Source: Nonomuraea turkmeniaca
GTDB taxonomy: Bacteria > Actinomycetota > Actinomycetes > Streptosporangiales > Streptosporangiaceae
Assembly (NCBI RefSeq): GCF_005889735.1
Contig: NZ_VCKY01000039.1
Coordinates: 1-56,214, forward strand
Reading direction: 5' to 3'
DNA length: 56,214 nucleotides
Made by a program: the position numbers and the translations under genes. A model generated the notes under the pieces. The model was not told the origin of the DNA and did no database searches. It saw only the letters and a program-made list of their open reading frames with translations. Below are positions 43,658 to 53,200 of the stretch, piece by piece. Position 1 is the stretch's first letter; each line of letters starts with the position of its first letter.

Positions 43658-44611
43658 TCAGACGGTGATGGCGCCCGTTCTCGCCAGCCAGTTCACGGCC
43701 TCGGAGATGGCCTCCAGCGGGGTGTACCGCGGCCGGTGTCCGAGCAGCCGCTCGGCCTTCTCCATGCTGCAGTGCGGACTGTAGGAGATGTGGTCGAGCG
43801 TGACCTGCGCGTCGAACTCGGACACCGTGGCCTTCCACTGCTCCCACGGCAGGTACGTCAGCCGCGCCTCACGTCCGAACCACCCGGCCACCGCCTCGGC
43901 GTACCCGCGCAGCGTCAGCGCGCTCGTCGCCACCGAGTGGAAGCTCTCGCCCACCGCCACGGACGGATTGGCCATCGCGTCCATGAAGATGCGGGCCACG
44001 TCGTCGGCGTGGACATGCTGCACGGTCTCCATGCCGAAGTTGGGCAGCGCGAGCTCTTCCCCGTCGGCCAGGGCCTGGAAAACGGCCGGATTGACGTTGC
44101 CGGCCGGATTGACCGGCACCCACCCGGGCCCGGTGATGTGCCCCGGATGAATGATCGTCACTGGGAAACCGTCCCGATGGGCCCGCTCCATCAGATAGGC
44201 CTCGATGGCGGCCTTCTTCTTGCCGTAATCCCCGAGCGGGGCTTTCGGCCGATCCTCGGTCGTCGGCACCTGCGCGCTCGGACCGTGCGTCCAGACCGTC
44301 CCGCAGTGCAGGAACTGCCGCACCCGCCCGTGGAGCGCCTCGGCGATGTGCCGCGCGCTGTCCTCCTCGAAGCAGATGAGGTCGATGACGATGTCGCCCT
44401 CCAGCTCGACGATCCGCCGCCCGAACGTCCCGTCGGCGTCCTCGGCATCCCGGTCGGCCGTGATGGTGGTGACCCGCTGCCATGCCCCGTGCGGGCTGTA
44501 GGGCTCCCGCTTCCCTCTGCTCACCGCGACCACGTCATGACCCGCCTCGACCAGCCTCGGCACGAGGTAGGTGCCGATGTGGCCGCTGGCGCCGATCACC
44601 ACTACACGCAT
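43658..44611 (-). CDS. NAD-dependent epimerase/dehydratase family protein
   Basis: 317 residues from ATG 44611. The Rossmann start is VVVIGASGHIGTYLVPRLVE (GxxGxxG). The catalytic pair Y-x3-K is found in GDYGKKKAAIEAYL. The motif IIHPGHITGPGWVPVNPAGN is typical of sugar and reductase members. The substrate is not known. It sits before the MFS gene and is divergent from the AEC carrier. Confidence 0.9.
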   Translation of the reverse strand: MRVVVIGASGHIGTYLVPRLVEAGHDVVAVSRGKREPYSPHGAWQRVTTITADRDAEDADGTFGRRIVELEGDIVIDLICFEEDSARHIAEALHGRVRQFLHCGTVWTHGPSAQVPTTEDRPKAPLGDYGKKKAAIEAYLMERAHRDGFPVTIIHPGHITGPGWVPVNPAGNVNPAVFQALADGEELALPNFGMETVQHVHADDVARIFMDAMANPSVAVGESFHSVATSALTLRGYAEAVAGWFGREARLTYLPWEQWKATVSEFDAQVTLDHISYSPHCSMEKAERLLGHRPRYTPLEAISEAVNWLARTGAITV

Positions 44612-44683
44612 GGAGGCAGCCTAACCCGCACTAAGGGAACCCGATACGCTCCTGAACGTCCGATTTTCGGAGGTTAGTTCAGC

Positions 44684-45604
44684 GTGTCGGGGGTTGTCGC
44701 GGCGTTCGCCGCACTGGTGTCCGTTGCCGTGCTCGGCTATGTCGTCGGCGCCGGCGGCTTACTGCGTGCCAGCGACGAGCTGGTCCTGTCCCGGCTCGCC
44801 TTCTTCGTCGCCACCCCCGCGCTGATGTTCGCCACGGTCTCGCGGGCCGACCTCGGCACACTGCTCTCCCCGGTGCTGCTGACCGAGGTCGTAGCGGTGG
44901 CATGCGTGCAACTGGCGTACGTGCTGGTGGCGAAACTGCTCTGGCGCAGGGACCGCCGCGAGACCACGATCGGCGCCCTGGCCTCGTCGTACGTCAACGC
45001 CGGCAATCTCGGCGTCCCCATCTCCATCTACGTGCTGGGCGACGGCGCCCTTGTCGCGCCCATCCTGCTCTTCCAGCTGATCGTCCTCACCCCGATCTCC
45101 TTCCTGATCCTCGACAGGGGAGCCCGGTCGATCCGCTCGGCCCTTCTCCTCCCCGTCCGCAACCCTTTGACCGTGGCCTCTCTCCTGGGCCTGGCCTGCG
45201 CCCTGACCGGCTTCACCCTCCCCGTCACGGTCATGCGCCCGATCGAGCTGGTCGGGGGCGCCGCCATCCCCGTCGCCCTGCTCGCCTACGGCCTCAGCCT
45301 GTACGGCTCCCAGCGCACGGCGACCGAGAAGAACGGCGGCCTCGGCTGGGACATCACCCTTGTGGTGGCACTGAAGTCCGTCGTCCAGCCCGCGATCGCG
45401 TACGTGACGGCCCGCTTCGTCCTGGGCCTCGACGACGGCGCCTTGCTGGCCGCCACCCTGTTCGCCGCCCTGCCCACGGCCCAGAACATCTACGTGTACG
45501 CCGTGAACTACGACGCCGGCCGGCGTCTGGCCCGCAGCGCCGTCCTGATCACCACGGTCCTGTCCATCCCGATCATGACGGCGATCGGCGCGGCCCTAGG
45601 CTGA
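44684..45604 (+). CDS. AEC family auxin-efflux-carrier-like transporter
   Basis: 306 residues from GTG 44684, with ten membrane helices in two halves. The first half has LSRLAFFVATPALMFATVS and SSYVNAGNLGVPISIYVLGD, and the second LPTAQNIYVYAVNYD, which are family motifs. Bacterial members export organic acids such as malate or malonate. It overlaps the 3' end of the winged-helix gene. Confidence 0.92.
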   Translation: MSGVVAAFAALVSVAVLGYVVGAGGLLRASDELVLSRLAFFVATPALMFATVSRADLGTLLSPVLLTEVVAVACVQLAYVLVAKLLWRRDRRETTIGALASSYVNAGNLGVPISIYVLGDGALVAPILLFQLIVLTPISFLILDRGARSIRSALLLPVRNPLTVASLLGLACALTGFTLPVTVMRPIELVGGAAIPVALLAYGLSLYGSQRTATEKNGGLGWDITLVVALKSVVQPAIAYVTARFVLGLDDGALLAATLFAALPTAQNIYVYAVNYDAGRRLARSAVLITTVLSIPIMTAIGAALG

Positions 45605-45907
45605 GCCACCCGCTTGTGTCCGCGAGGCCGCGACGATCCGCTCCAACGCGGCCGCGTGCCGCTCGAACGCCCGCCGCCCGTCCGGGGTGAGCCGCACGAA
45701 GGTGCGCCGGGTCCGGCTCTCCTGCCCTTTACGCACCTCCGTGTACCCGGCATTGGCCAGCGCCGAGATCTGCTTGGACAACGCCGAGTCGCTGGTCTCG
45801 AGGGTGTCCCGCAGGAACCCGAAGTCCACCCAGTCGGCCGGCGCCAGCAACGCGACGAGCGACAACCGCGCCGGAACATGGAGGAACTCATCGAACAGTG
45901 GGTCCAT
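45596..45907 (-). CDS. Winged-helix transcriptional regulator (MarR/ArsR-like, short)
   Basis: 103 residues from ATG 45907, directly coupled to the upstream membrane-protein gene (TGATG). The fold is a compact winged helix: PARLSLVALLAPADWVDFGF, recognition helix ETSDSALSKQISALANAGYT and a wing GQESRTRRTFVRLTPDGRRAF. Such short regulators in actinomycetes are usually encoded with a small membrane protein, as here. The twin operator upstream of the pair (46400-46452) is its most likely site. Confidence 0.88.
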   Translation of the reverse strand: MDPLFDEFLHVPARLSLVALLAPADWVDFGFLRDTLETSDSALSKQISALANAGYTEVRKGQESRTRRTFVRLTPDGRRAFERHAAALERIVAASRTQAGGSA

Positions 45908-46380
45908 CAGACACGACCGGTTTCCTGCCGGAGGATCGCCCTGATGGCCCGGCGGATCAGGGGCACGGTGGCGACGTACGTCGCGGCCATCCCGGCGGCG
46001 GCGAAGGTGCCCTGCGACACAAACCCAGAGGCCGGCAGGTCGAACAGCACAAAGCCAATGATCCGGAAGAGGCCGAAGGCGATCATGAGCCCGACGAACC
46101 ATCCCGCGAAGAGCACCACATCCGGGACGGCGGGTTTCCTGCGGACAGCGGTGCGGTGCGCCTGCACGATGCCCGCTGCCACGAACAGGATGATTCCGAC
46201 CACGTTCGCAACGGTGCTCCAAGGGCGCTCGAGATCGACCGAGGTGAACCAGATGAAGAGGCCTGCCGCCGATGCCAACACGTAGGGGAGGGCGAATCCC
46301 TGGCGGATGTACTCGTCACGGGTTTTGTCCTGGAGGCGGCGGATGTCGTCGAGCGAGGACTGGGCGTCGTGCGGGTTCAT
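45907..46380 (-). CDS. Small membrane protein co-transcribed with the winged-helix regulator
   Basis: 157 residues from ATG 46380 with AGGAG seven bases upstream. A charged N-terminal helix (SSLDDIRRLQDKTRDEYIRQ) is followed by four membrane helices (LPYVLASAAGLFIWFTSV, VVGIILFVAAGIVQ, VVLFAGWFVGLMIAFGLFR, and one near residue 120). No family with a known role is recognised. The start lies 20 bp from the twin palindrome. Confidence 0.82.
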   Translation of the reverse strand: MNPHDAQSSLDDIRRLQDKTRDEYIRQGFALPYVLASAAGLFIWFTSVDLERPWSTVANVVGIILFVAAGIVQAHRTAVRRKPAVPDVVLFAGWFVGLMIAFGLFRIIGFVLFDLPASGFVSQGTFAAAGMAATYVATVPLIRRAIRAILRQETGRV

Positions 46381-46399
46381 GGGCCACTCCTGATCGTCA

Positions 46400-46452
46400 G
46401 TCGACTTTCCTCTGAGGAAAGTAGCATCTACTTTCCTCAGAGGAAAGTCGAC
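46400..46452. promoter_or_regulatory. 53-bp perfect inverted repeat with two palindromic operators
   Basis: Arms of 25 bp at 46400-46424 and 46428-46452 are exact reverse complements around a CAT spacer. Each arm contains a 19-bp palindrome, ACTTTCCTCTGAGGAAAGT (46404-46422) and ACTTTCCTCAGAGGAAAGT (46430-46448), 26 bp centre to centre. They lie just upstream of the membrane-protein/regulator pair and therefore cover its promoter. Confidence 0.85.
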
Positions 46453-46516
46453 ATGTGGAGACCCGCGAGATGAAGCCACCAGTGCCTGGAACCTTGGCGG
46501 GGCCGACTCCGCCGAA

Positions 46517-46547
46517 AGAGGGCCGCCTCCGGAGGAGACGGCCCTCT
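46517..46547 (-). terminator. Hairpin terminator after the subtilase gene
   Basis: AGAGGGCCG (46517-46525) pairs with CGGCCCTCT (46539-46547), with further pairing in the loop. It begins 13 bases after the stop of the subtilase gene on the minus strand. Confidence 0.6.
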
Positions 46548-46559
46548 GGACGGAGGGGA

Positions 46560-49500
46560 TCAGCGCACGCCGTAGGCACGCGTGATTGTCTGGACCACGG
46601 TGTTGCCTGCCTCGTCCGCCGCCTTCGCACGGAGCGAGACGAAGCCCTCGGTGTCAGGGTTGCGGATCTTGGCCTCGCCGTTCTTGACCTCGACCGCCTG
46701 CCAGGTGGCGCCGTCGTCGAAGGACGCCTCCAGGCCGGTCAGGCCGGCGGGCGAGGGCGCGGCGCCCGGGCTGCGCTCCACCGTGATCGCCAGCTTGGTC
46801 TGGTGGCCGGCCGTCGCGTAGTTGCTCATGTCGAGCCCCTTGGCCAGGGCGCGGACCGCGATCAGCGGCACGATCTCGATGGCGTCGGTGGTGTCGGAGC
46901 CGAAGGTCCACTCCGTCTCGACCTTGGTCGAGACCCCGGCGTAAGGCCGTTCCCTGAGCACGGTGCCGCGCAGGGTGTAGGTGCTCTTGCCCGCCGGGAC
47001 GGTCGTCGCCGGCTGCCACAGCCCGGTGGGCGACCACCGCTTGATCAGCTTGCCGTCGAGCTCCAGGTCGAGCGTGCCGGTGGCGCCCCAGTCGGTGCCC
47101 GTGGAGCCGGACTCGCCGTCGATGAACCATTGGATGCCGTAGGTGGAGTTGAGGCCGATCTGGTTGCCGAGCCTGGCCACGCCGTCGATCGCCATGGTCG
47201 GGCCGATGATCCCGGCGTTCCACACCAGGTGGTTCGGCTCATCAGGGCCGTACTTACGGGGAGCGGCCTCCAGCGCCATCCTGCCGTCGACCCTGATCCT
47301 GTCGCGCCAGTCGCCGGGCGTCCGGTAGTCGGCGACCTGCGACGGGAAGGCGACGGGCTGGTCGATCATCTGGGTCGGGTGCCCGTCGAGGGGCGTGGAG
47401 CCGCTCTCGCCCTTCGAGGGCGTGCCCTGGGCGCGGTAGTCGACGCGCACGGCGGTCAGCTCGTCACGGCTGGTCCTGTAGGACAGGTCCGCGGGTACGC
47501 CGCCCTCGCGCCGATCGGCCACGTGGTAGAAGAACGGGCTCGGCTCAGCCATGGTGGCGCCCTTCTGCGCGAAGGTCGCGTGCGCCCGGTAGGAGGCCGA
47601 GGAGTCGTCGAGCGGGGTGACGTACACCTTGCCGAAGTCGATGGCCCTCGATGCGGCCATCGAGTACGAGCGTGAGCCGTCCAGGCGCGGCAGCAGGACG
47701 CTGGCCACGAGCGCCACGCCCTCGGCGCCCTGGTCGTCCACCTGGACGTCGACCGGGGTGCCCAGCCTGGAGTCCACGGTCACGGACTTGTCGCTGTCCA
47801 GCGTCACCGGCACGATCGCCAGCGTGCGGCTGCCGTCGGAAGGGGTGCTCACGTTGTGCACGACGTAGTACTGGCCCTCGGGAACGGTGGCCGACCCCGT
47901 TCCGTCGGTCAGGCTGGCCCAGTAATTGACGCCCGTGTAGCGCTCGTACAGCTCGACGCTGCCCTTGGCGGGCAGCCCCGCCCGGTCGAGCGAGTTGATC
48001 GTCAGTTTGCGCGAGGGGATCGGGGTGTAGTCGGCGAGGATGGTCCGCACCGAGGTCTCGCCGCTCTTGGCGACGAGCGCCGCGGCCTGCGCGCCGCGCG
48101 GCATGACGTCGTGGATCGTCACCGTGACGGCCGCGCTGCCGTGGGCGGGCACCTCGACGCTCTGCTTGTCCAGGGTGAACATGGCCGGGTTGCCGGGCGC
48201 GCCACCCGTCGAGGACGGGGTCTCCACCGTCAGGTCGAGCGTCACCGGGCTGTCGCCGTCGTTGGTGTAGGTCACCTCGTGCGCGGCTTCGCTGCCCGGC
48301 TGCCTGCCCCAGCCCGCCTTGACCGACAGGTTCGCCGGCGAGGCGGTGATCTGCTGGCCGACCGCCCTGGCCGCGTCCACGCGGCCGGAGCCCTGGTGGT
48401 ACGCGGTGAGCCCGGCCTTAGGGGTGGCGGCGCCGATGAGGGCGGACTTGATCTTCTCGCCGTTCCAGTCGGGGTGCTGCTGGGCGACCAGCGCGGCCAC
48501 GCCCGCCACGTGCGGTGTCGCCATCGACGTGCCGCTCATCGCGACGTAGCCGCCACCCATCCTGGCGGCCACGATGCCGACGCCGGGAGCGGTGATCTCG
48601 GGCTTGACGGCCATGTCGCCGAGCCTGGGTCCGCGGCTGGAGAAGTACGCCAGGGCGTCGGAGCGGTCGACGGCGCCCACGGACAGGGCGGCGTCGGCGG
48701 TGCCCGGACTCTCCGCGGTGTACAGGCCCGCTTCGCCCGAGTTGCCCGCGGCGACCACGAACAGCGCGCCGGTCTGCGCGGACAGCTGGTTGATGGTGTA
48801 CTCCAGCGGGTCGACGCCCGCGTAGTCCTGCCCGCCGAGGCTCATGCTGACGATCTTGGCGCCCGCGGTGGTGGCCGCCCAGGTCATACCCTCGATCAGG
48901 GCGGAGTCGGGGCAGCCCCCGCTGCTCGTACAGACCTTGCCGACGGCCAGCGTGGCATCGGGCGCGACGCCACGGTAGCCGGAGTCGGCCGAGCCGCCGA
49001 TCGTGGAGAGCACGTGGGTGCCGTGCCCGTGATCGTCCTCAGGGCTGCCCGCATCGGTGAAGTCCTCGGCGAGCGCCACGCGCCCGGCGAGCATGGGGTG
49101 GTCGGAGTCGTACCCGGAGTCCAGCATCGCCACGGTGACGCCCTTGCCGGTGTAGCCCGCCGCCCAGGCGGTGGGAGCGCCGACCTGCGGGACGCTCTTG
49201 TCGAGCGTAAGCCGCGTCTTGCCGTCCAGCCAGACCTTGGACAGGCCTGAGCGCAGGCGCGCGCCCGCGGCGATCTGCTGCCACAGCGTGCCGGTCTCGG
49301 ACTTGGCCGTGGTCATCGTGGTCACGCCGAGCCGCGGGATGTCCTTCTTGACCTTGGCTGCGCCGAGCGCGGCCCGGGCTTTGGCCAGACCGCCGGGGGC
49401 CTGCACGATCAGTGGCAGGTCGGCGCGCGAGGCGTCGTCGTAGCCGAAGTCGAGGAGCGTGCCGATCTCGAACAGGCGCTGGTCCAGGGTGCCCGCGGCC

Positions 49501-49844
49501 AGCATGGGCATCGCGTCGGAGGGGATGACGGCCAGTTCGCGCGGCCCGTCGGAGCGGGTGACGAAGGTGATGTCGTCACGCCCAGGGCCGTGCTTGACCT
49601 CGTACGAGACGATGCCGGAGGCGTCCGCCGTGGCGGTGACGGTGTCGCCGGTGATCAGTGTGAAGGTGAACGTGCCCGTGGCGGGACCGGTGCCGAGCTG
49701 GGCCGTCGGGGCGGACCCGGCCTTGGGGGTGGCAGCGGTCTCGGGGGTGGCAGCGGAAGCGGCCGCCGTGCCAGGCGTGGCGGCCAGCGCTAACGCGAGA
49801 GCGGCGGCGGCCGCCTTCGTCAGCGCGCGTCCTGGGTGATGCAA
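46560..49844 (-). CDS. Secreted S8 family serine protease (subtilase)
   Basis: 1094 residues from TTG 49844, preceded by GGAG. A signal peptide with a long Ala-rich core ends near residue 30. A propeptide follows to about 210. The catalytic triad is complete: D242 (VAMLDSGYDSDHP), H274 (DDHGHGTHVLSTI) and S440 (AMSGTSMATPHVAG), with oxyanion N368 (VVAAGNSGE). The C-terminal 600 residues are beta-rich, Ig-like and carbohydrate-binding-like, ending in a repeat of strands around 1000-1090. It should degrade extracellular protein. It stands alone behind a terminator. Confidence 0.95.
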   Translation of the reverse strand: MHHPGRALTKAAAAALALALAATPGTAAASAATPETAATPKAGSAPTAQLGTGPATGTFTFTLITGDTVTATADASGIVSYEVKHGPGRDDITFVTRSDGPRELAVIPSDAMPMLAAGTLDQRLFEIGTLLDFGYDDASRADLPLIVQAPGGLAKARAALGAAKVKKDIPRLGVTTMTTAKSETGTLWQQIAAGARLRSGLSKVWLDGKTRLTLDKSVPQVGAPTAWAAGYTGKGVTVAMLDSGYDSDHPMLAGRVALAEDFTDAGSPEDDHGHGTHVLSTIGGSADSGYRGVAPDATLAVGKVCTSSGGCPDSALIEGMTWAATTAGAKIVSMSLGGQDYAGVDPLEYTINQLSAQTGALFVVAAGNSGEAGLYTAESPGTADAALSVGAVDRSDALAYFSSRGPRLGDMAVKPEITAPGVGIVAARMGGGYVAMSGTSMATPHVAGVAALVAQQHPDWNGEKIKSALIGAATPKAGLTAYHQGSGRVDAARAVGQQITASPANLSVKAGWGRQPGSEAAHEVTYTNDGDSPVTLDLTVETPSSTGGAPGNPAMFTLDKQSVEVPAHGSAAVTVTIHDVMPRGAQAAALVAKSGETSVRTILADYTPIPSRKLTINSLDRAGLPAKGSVELYERYTGVNYWASLTDGTGSATVPEGQYYVVHNVSTPSDGSRTLAIVPVTLDSDKSVTVDSRLGTPVDVQVDDQGAEGVALVASVLLPRLDGSRSYSMAASRAIDFGKVYVTPLDDSSASYRAHATFAQKGATMAEPSPFFYHVADRREGGVPADLSYRTSRDELTAVRVDYRAQGTPSKGESGSTPLDGHPTQMIDQPVAFPSQVADYRTPGDWRDRIRVDGRMALEAAPRKYGPDEPNHLVWNAGIIGPTMAIDGVARLGNQIGLNSTYGIQWFIDGESGSTGTDWGATGTLDLELDGKLIKRWSPTGLWQPATTVPAGKSTYTLRGTVLRERPYAGVSTKVETEWTFGSDTTDAIEIVPLIAVRALAKGLDMSNYATAGHQTKLAITVERSPGAAPSPAGLTGLEASFDDGATWQAVEVKNGEAKIRNPDTEGFVSLRAKAADEAGNTVVQTITRAYGVR

Positions 49845-49928
49845 GGGAACTCCATGGGGTGTGGGGGGCTAGGTCGTGCCTTACAGATCAGGCCCTGCCG
49901 CGCGCGGCCGGCCTTTGTCGGACTCTCC

Positions 49929-50198
49929 CTAGAGGTCTTCTGGCAGCGGCAGGGGATCTCCGGTGCGGATGCGGAGTCCTCTGGCGCCGCTGGTCATGGC
50001 CGCCTCCTCCACCTCGTAACCGCGCCGCCCGCACCAGGCGGTGGCCGCGGCGCGAACTTCGGCGTCGTCGGTGACCAGATCGATGAGCCCGCCGCCCGGC
50101 AAGTGCGCCACGCGGTCGGACAGCACGGGAACGACCCGTGACCACGGCTCGCCGCCTGCGTCGATGACGACGGCGGCGGGAGGTACGTCAGCGGGCAT
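49929..50198 (-). CDS. TusA-like fold protein without the CPxP motif
   Basis: 89 residues from ATG 50198 with AGGGA upstream. The order of strands and helices (AAVVIDAGGEPWSRVVPVLS, LIDLVTDDAEVRAAATAWC, GRRGYEVEEA) matches TusA-like sulfurtransferases, including the DD-x-x-V-R-A-A step. The N-terminal C-P-x-P, which carries the persulfide, is replaced by EPWSRVVP, so sulfur relay is unlikely. It lies between the subtilase and a SARP regulator on the same strand. Function unknown. Confidence 0.62.
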   Translation of the reverse strand: MPADVPPAAVVIDAGGEPWSRVVPVLSDRVAHLPGGGLIDLVTDDAEVRAAATAWCGRRGYEVEEAAMTSGARGLRIRTGDPLPLPEDL

Positions 50199-50263
50199 CG
50201 GGGTTTCCCTGGGTCGAGGTGTTCGGGTCGGGAGGACCCTAGATCGCGGCCGTTACCGGGGAA

Positions 50264-53200
50264 TTACCGGTCTCCCGCCGCGGCGGCCAAGCCCTCGCGC
50301 AGATGGGCGGCCCGGGCCAGGTCGCGCCGCGCCACCGTGCCGCCCGAAGTGCCGCCCGACGCGGCCGCTCGGGCCTCCAGCAGCCGGGCGAGGCCGTACG
50401 GAAAGGGCATCGCCTCGGCCTGCTCGACCGACTCGGAGAGCACCGCCACCGCCTCGGCACGGCGGCCCATGGCGGTCAGCGCCATGCCACGGACGAGCGA
50501 GGCCTCGATCCCCGCCGGCCTGTTCGTCCCCGGCGTCGCCGCTTCGGCCGCCTTCGCCGCCCCTTCGGCGTCGCCCGTGGCGAGCAGGGCACGTGCTCTG
50601 ACGGCCGGCTCCACCTCGCCGACCAACGCCTCCTCCGGCCGGCCCGCACGGATCGCGATCTCGGCGAGCATCGTGCGGGCGTCGGTCAGCACCTGTCTGT
50701 CGCCCGTCGCCTCCGCGAGCTCCACACTCTCCGCCAGGCACGCGGCCGCGCCCTTCTCGTCTCCCGTCCAGAGCCTGGCGGTGCCCAGGTTGACCAGCGT
50801 GTACGGCAGGCACCACGAGGGCCCGAGCGGCCGGGCCAGCGACACCGCCGAACGCACCAGGCGCAGTCCCGCCGCCCAGTCGCCGACGAGCAGGTGAAGC
50901 CTGCCCAGGTTGCCGGTGCGGAAGGCGACGACGGCGGGATCTCCGACCTGGATGGCCAGCTCCAGCGCCCTGCGCGCGTGCTGTCTGGCCTCGCCCAGCC
51001 TGCCGTCCAGGCATGCCAGCTCGCCGAGCTGGGCCACGACGGTGCCGGCCAGGGCGGCGTCGCCGGTGGCCTCCGCGGGCCGGAGCGCCTGGCCGGCGGC
51101 CTCCTCCGCGGCCGGCAGCCTGCCGAGCATGGCCAGCGAGACAGAACGGCTGATCAGGGACCTGACCAGGAGCCGCCGCCCGTGCAGCGGTCCGGCCTCG
51201 CCGGCGCGGTCCATCGCGGCCGTGGCGGCGGCCAGGCTCTCCTCGTACCTGCCGGTCGCGAAGCAGGTCAGGGACTCGGCCAAGTGGCGGGCCGCCCTGG
51301 TGGCGGCGCTCACCGATGGCTCGGTCGCCGGCGCGGCGGCGAGCAGGCCGCGGGCCCTGGTGGGCTGCCCCGCGCCGACCAGGACCTCGGCCAGCAGAGT
51401 GACGGTCGCGCAGACGCGGTCGGCGGGTGGCTCGGAGCCCGCCCCCTCGAGTCCCGTCCGCACGCAGGCGGCCTCCATGCCGCGGAACGCGGCCAGCGCC
51501 TCGGAGAGCACTTGCTCGGCCACGTCGTATCGTCCGACGCTGCGCAGCGCCGCGCCCCAGGCCAGCCTGGCGTCGGCCGCTCCGGCGGCGCCCGCCGCGT
51601 CGAGCAGCCCGACGAGCCGCTCCAGGTAGCCGGCCGCGCTCTCGTTCGCGTGCAGGGAGGCCGCGCGCCTGGCCGCCCGCCACAGGTACGGCACCGCCCG
51701 CGGATCGCCCGCCCTCGTCAGGTGGTAGACCACCGCGTCCACCGCCTCGGGCCGATGGATGAGGACCGCGTCGGCGTAGGCGGCGTGCAGCCCTGTGCGT
51801 ACGACGCCGCTCAGGCGCTCGGCGCAGGCCAGTCGTACCAGCGGATGCCGGAAACCGTGGCCGGGCACGTGCCGCCCGTCGAGCAGCACCTCGCGCTCCT
51901 CCACGACGCCCGCCTCGATCGCCTCCGTCAGGGCGGCTGCGACCGCGGGTCTGGACATGGGCGGGTACAGGCCCGAGGCCGCCACCTCGAACACCTCCGC
52001 GAGCGGCGCGTCGCCGCCCGCCACCGCCAGCACCTCCACCACCCGGCGCGCGGGCGTGTTCATGCGTGCCAGGCGGCCGCCCACGAGCCGGCGCACCGCG
52101 ACGGGCACGCCGGCGTCGGCCACGCCGCTCGCCACGCCGCTCGCCACGCCGCTCGCCACGCCGCTCGTCGTCACGTCGCCGGTCGTCGTCACGTCGCCGG
52201 TCGTCGTCACGTCGTCGGTCGTCATCACGCCGCCGTGGTCACGAGCGGCGGCGGGGTCGTGCAGGTAGGCGCCCGCCAGTTCGATCGCGAACAGCGGGTT
52301 GCCGAGCGACAGGCCGTAGGCCCAGTCCAGCTCGGCCGGGGTCAGGGGGCGGCCGACCGCCTCGGTGAGAAGGCGCTCGCAGTCGGCCCTGCCCAGGCGC
52401 ATCAGCTCCAGGCGCTGCGCCAGACCGTGTCTGAGCACGGCCTCCAGCGCCTGCCGCCGCCCGTCGTCGGCAGGCAGGTCCTCCTCCCGCCAGGTCGCGA
52501 GGAACCGCCATGGCCGCTCGCCGGTGGATCTTGCCAGGTGGCAGAGGAGTTGCGCCGACCCCGTGTCCGCGGCGTGCAGGTCGTCGAGCACGACCAGCAG
52601 CGGGCGGGCGGACAGGTCCGTCAGCAGGGCGGCGACCGCACCGAAGATCCGCGCCCGCTCCCGCTCGTGATCGCCGTCCTCAGCCGGGACCAGGCCGAGC
52701 GAGGGGAGCAGCGTGGCCAGCTCGGGATACTGCGAGCCGACGGCGGCCCGCTCCGCGGCCGGCCTGTCGGCCAGGTACCCGTCGAGCGCCTCCACCCAGG
52801 CGCCGTAGGGGGTGTGGCCCTCTGCCTCGTGCCCGGCTCCCCACAGGACGAGCGCGCCCGAGGCGGCGTGCCTGCGGGCCGCCTCGATCACCAGGCGCGT
52901 CTTGCCTACGCCCGCCTCGCCGCTGATCAGCACGAGGCGGGCGGTGGCCGAGCGCTCCGGGCCGAGGAGCTCCGCGGCATGCTCGCGGCCGACCAGGTTG
53001 TGCCGGGAAGGGCGGCGAGCCTGCGCGGGCAGCAGCGAAGCGGCTGCGTCCGGGGCGGTGGTCATGCTGACGCGCTGGGCCAGCGCCCGCCGGTACAGCC
53101 GCTCGGTCTCCGGCGCGGGCCTGGCGCCCAGCTCGGCGGCGAGCGCGTCCCTGCAGCGGTGATATTGGACGACCGCGTTGCGCCGCCGACCGAGCGCGAG

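Noticed and set aside
42401..44677. 758-codon plus-strand frame
   Set aside because: Antisense to the MFS and epimerase genes; the peptide is Arg/His/Pro/Gln-rich without a domain.
52119..52220. CRISPR or integration-site-like array
   Set aside because: No unique spacers; two repeat lengths, both in frame with the regulator.
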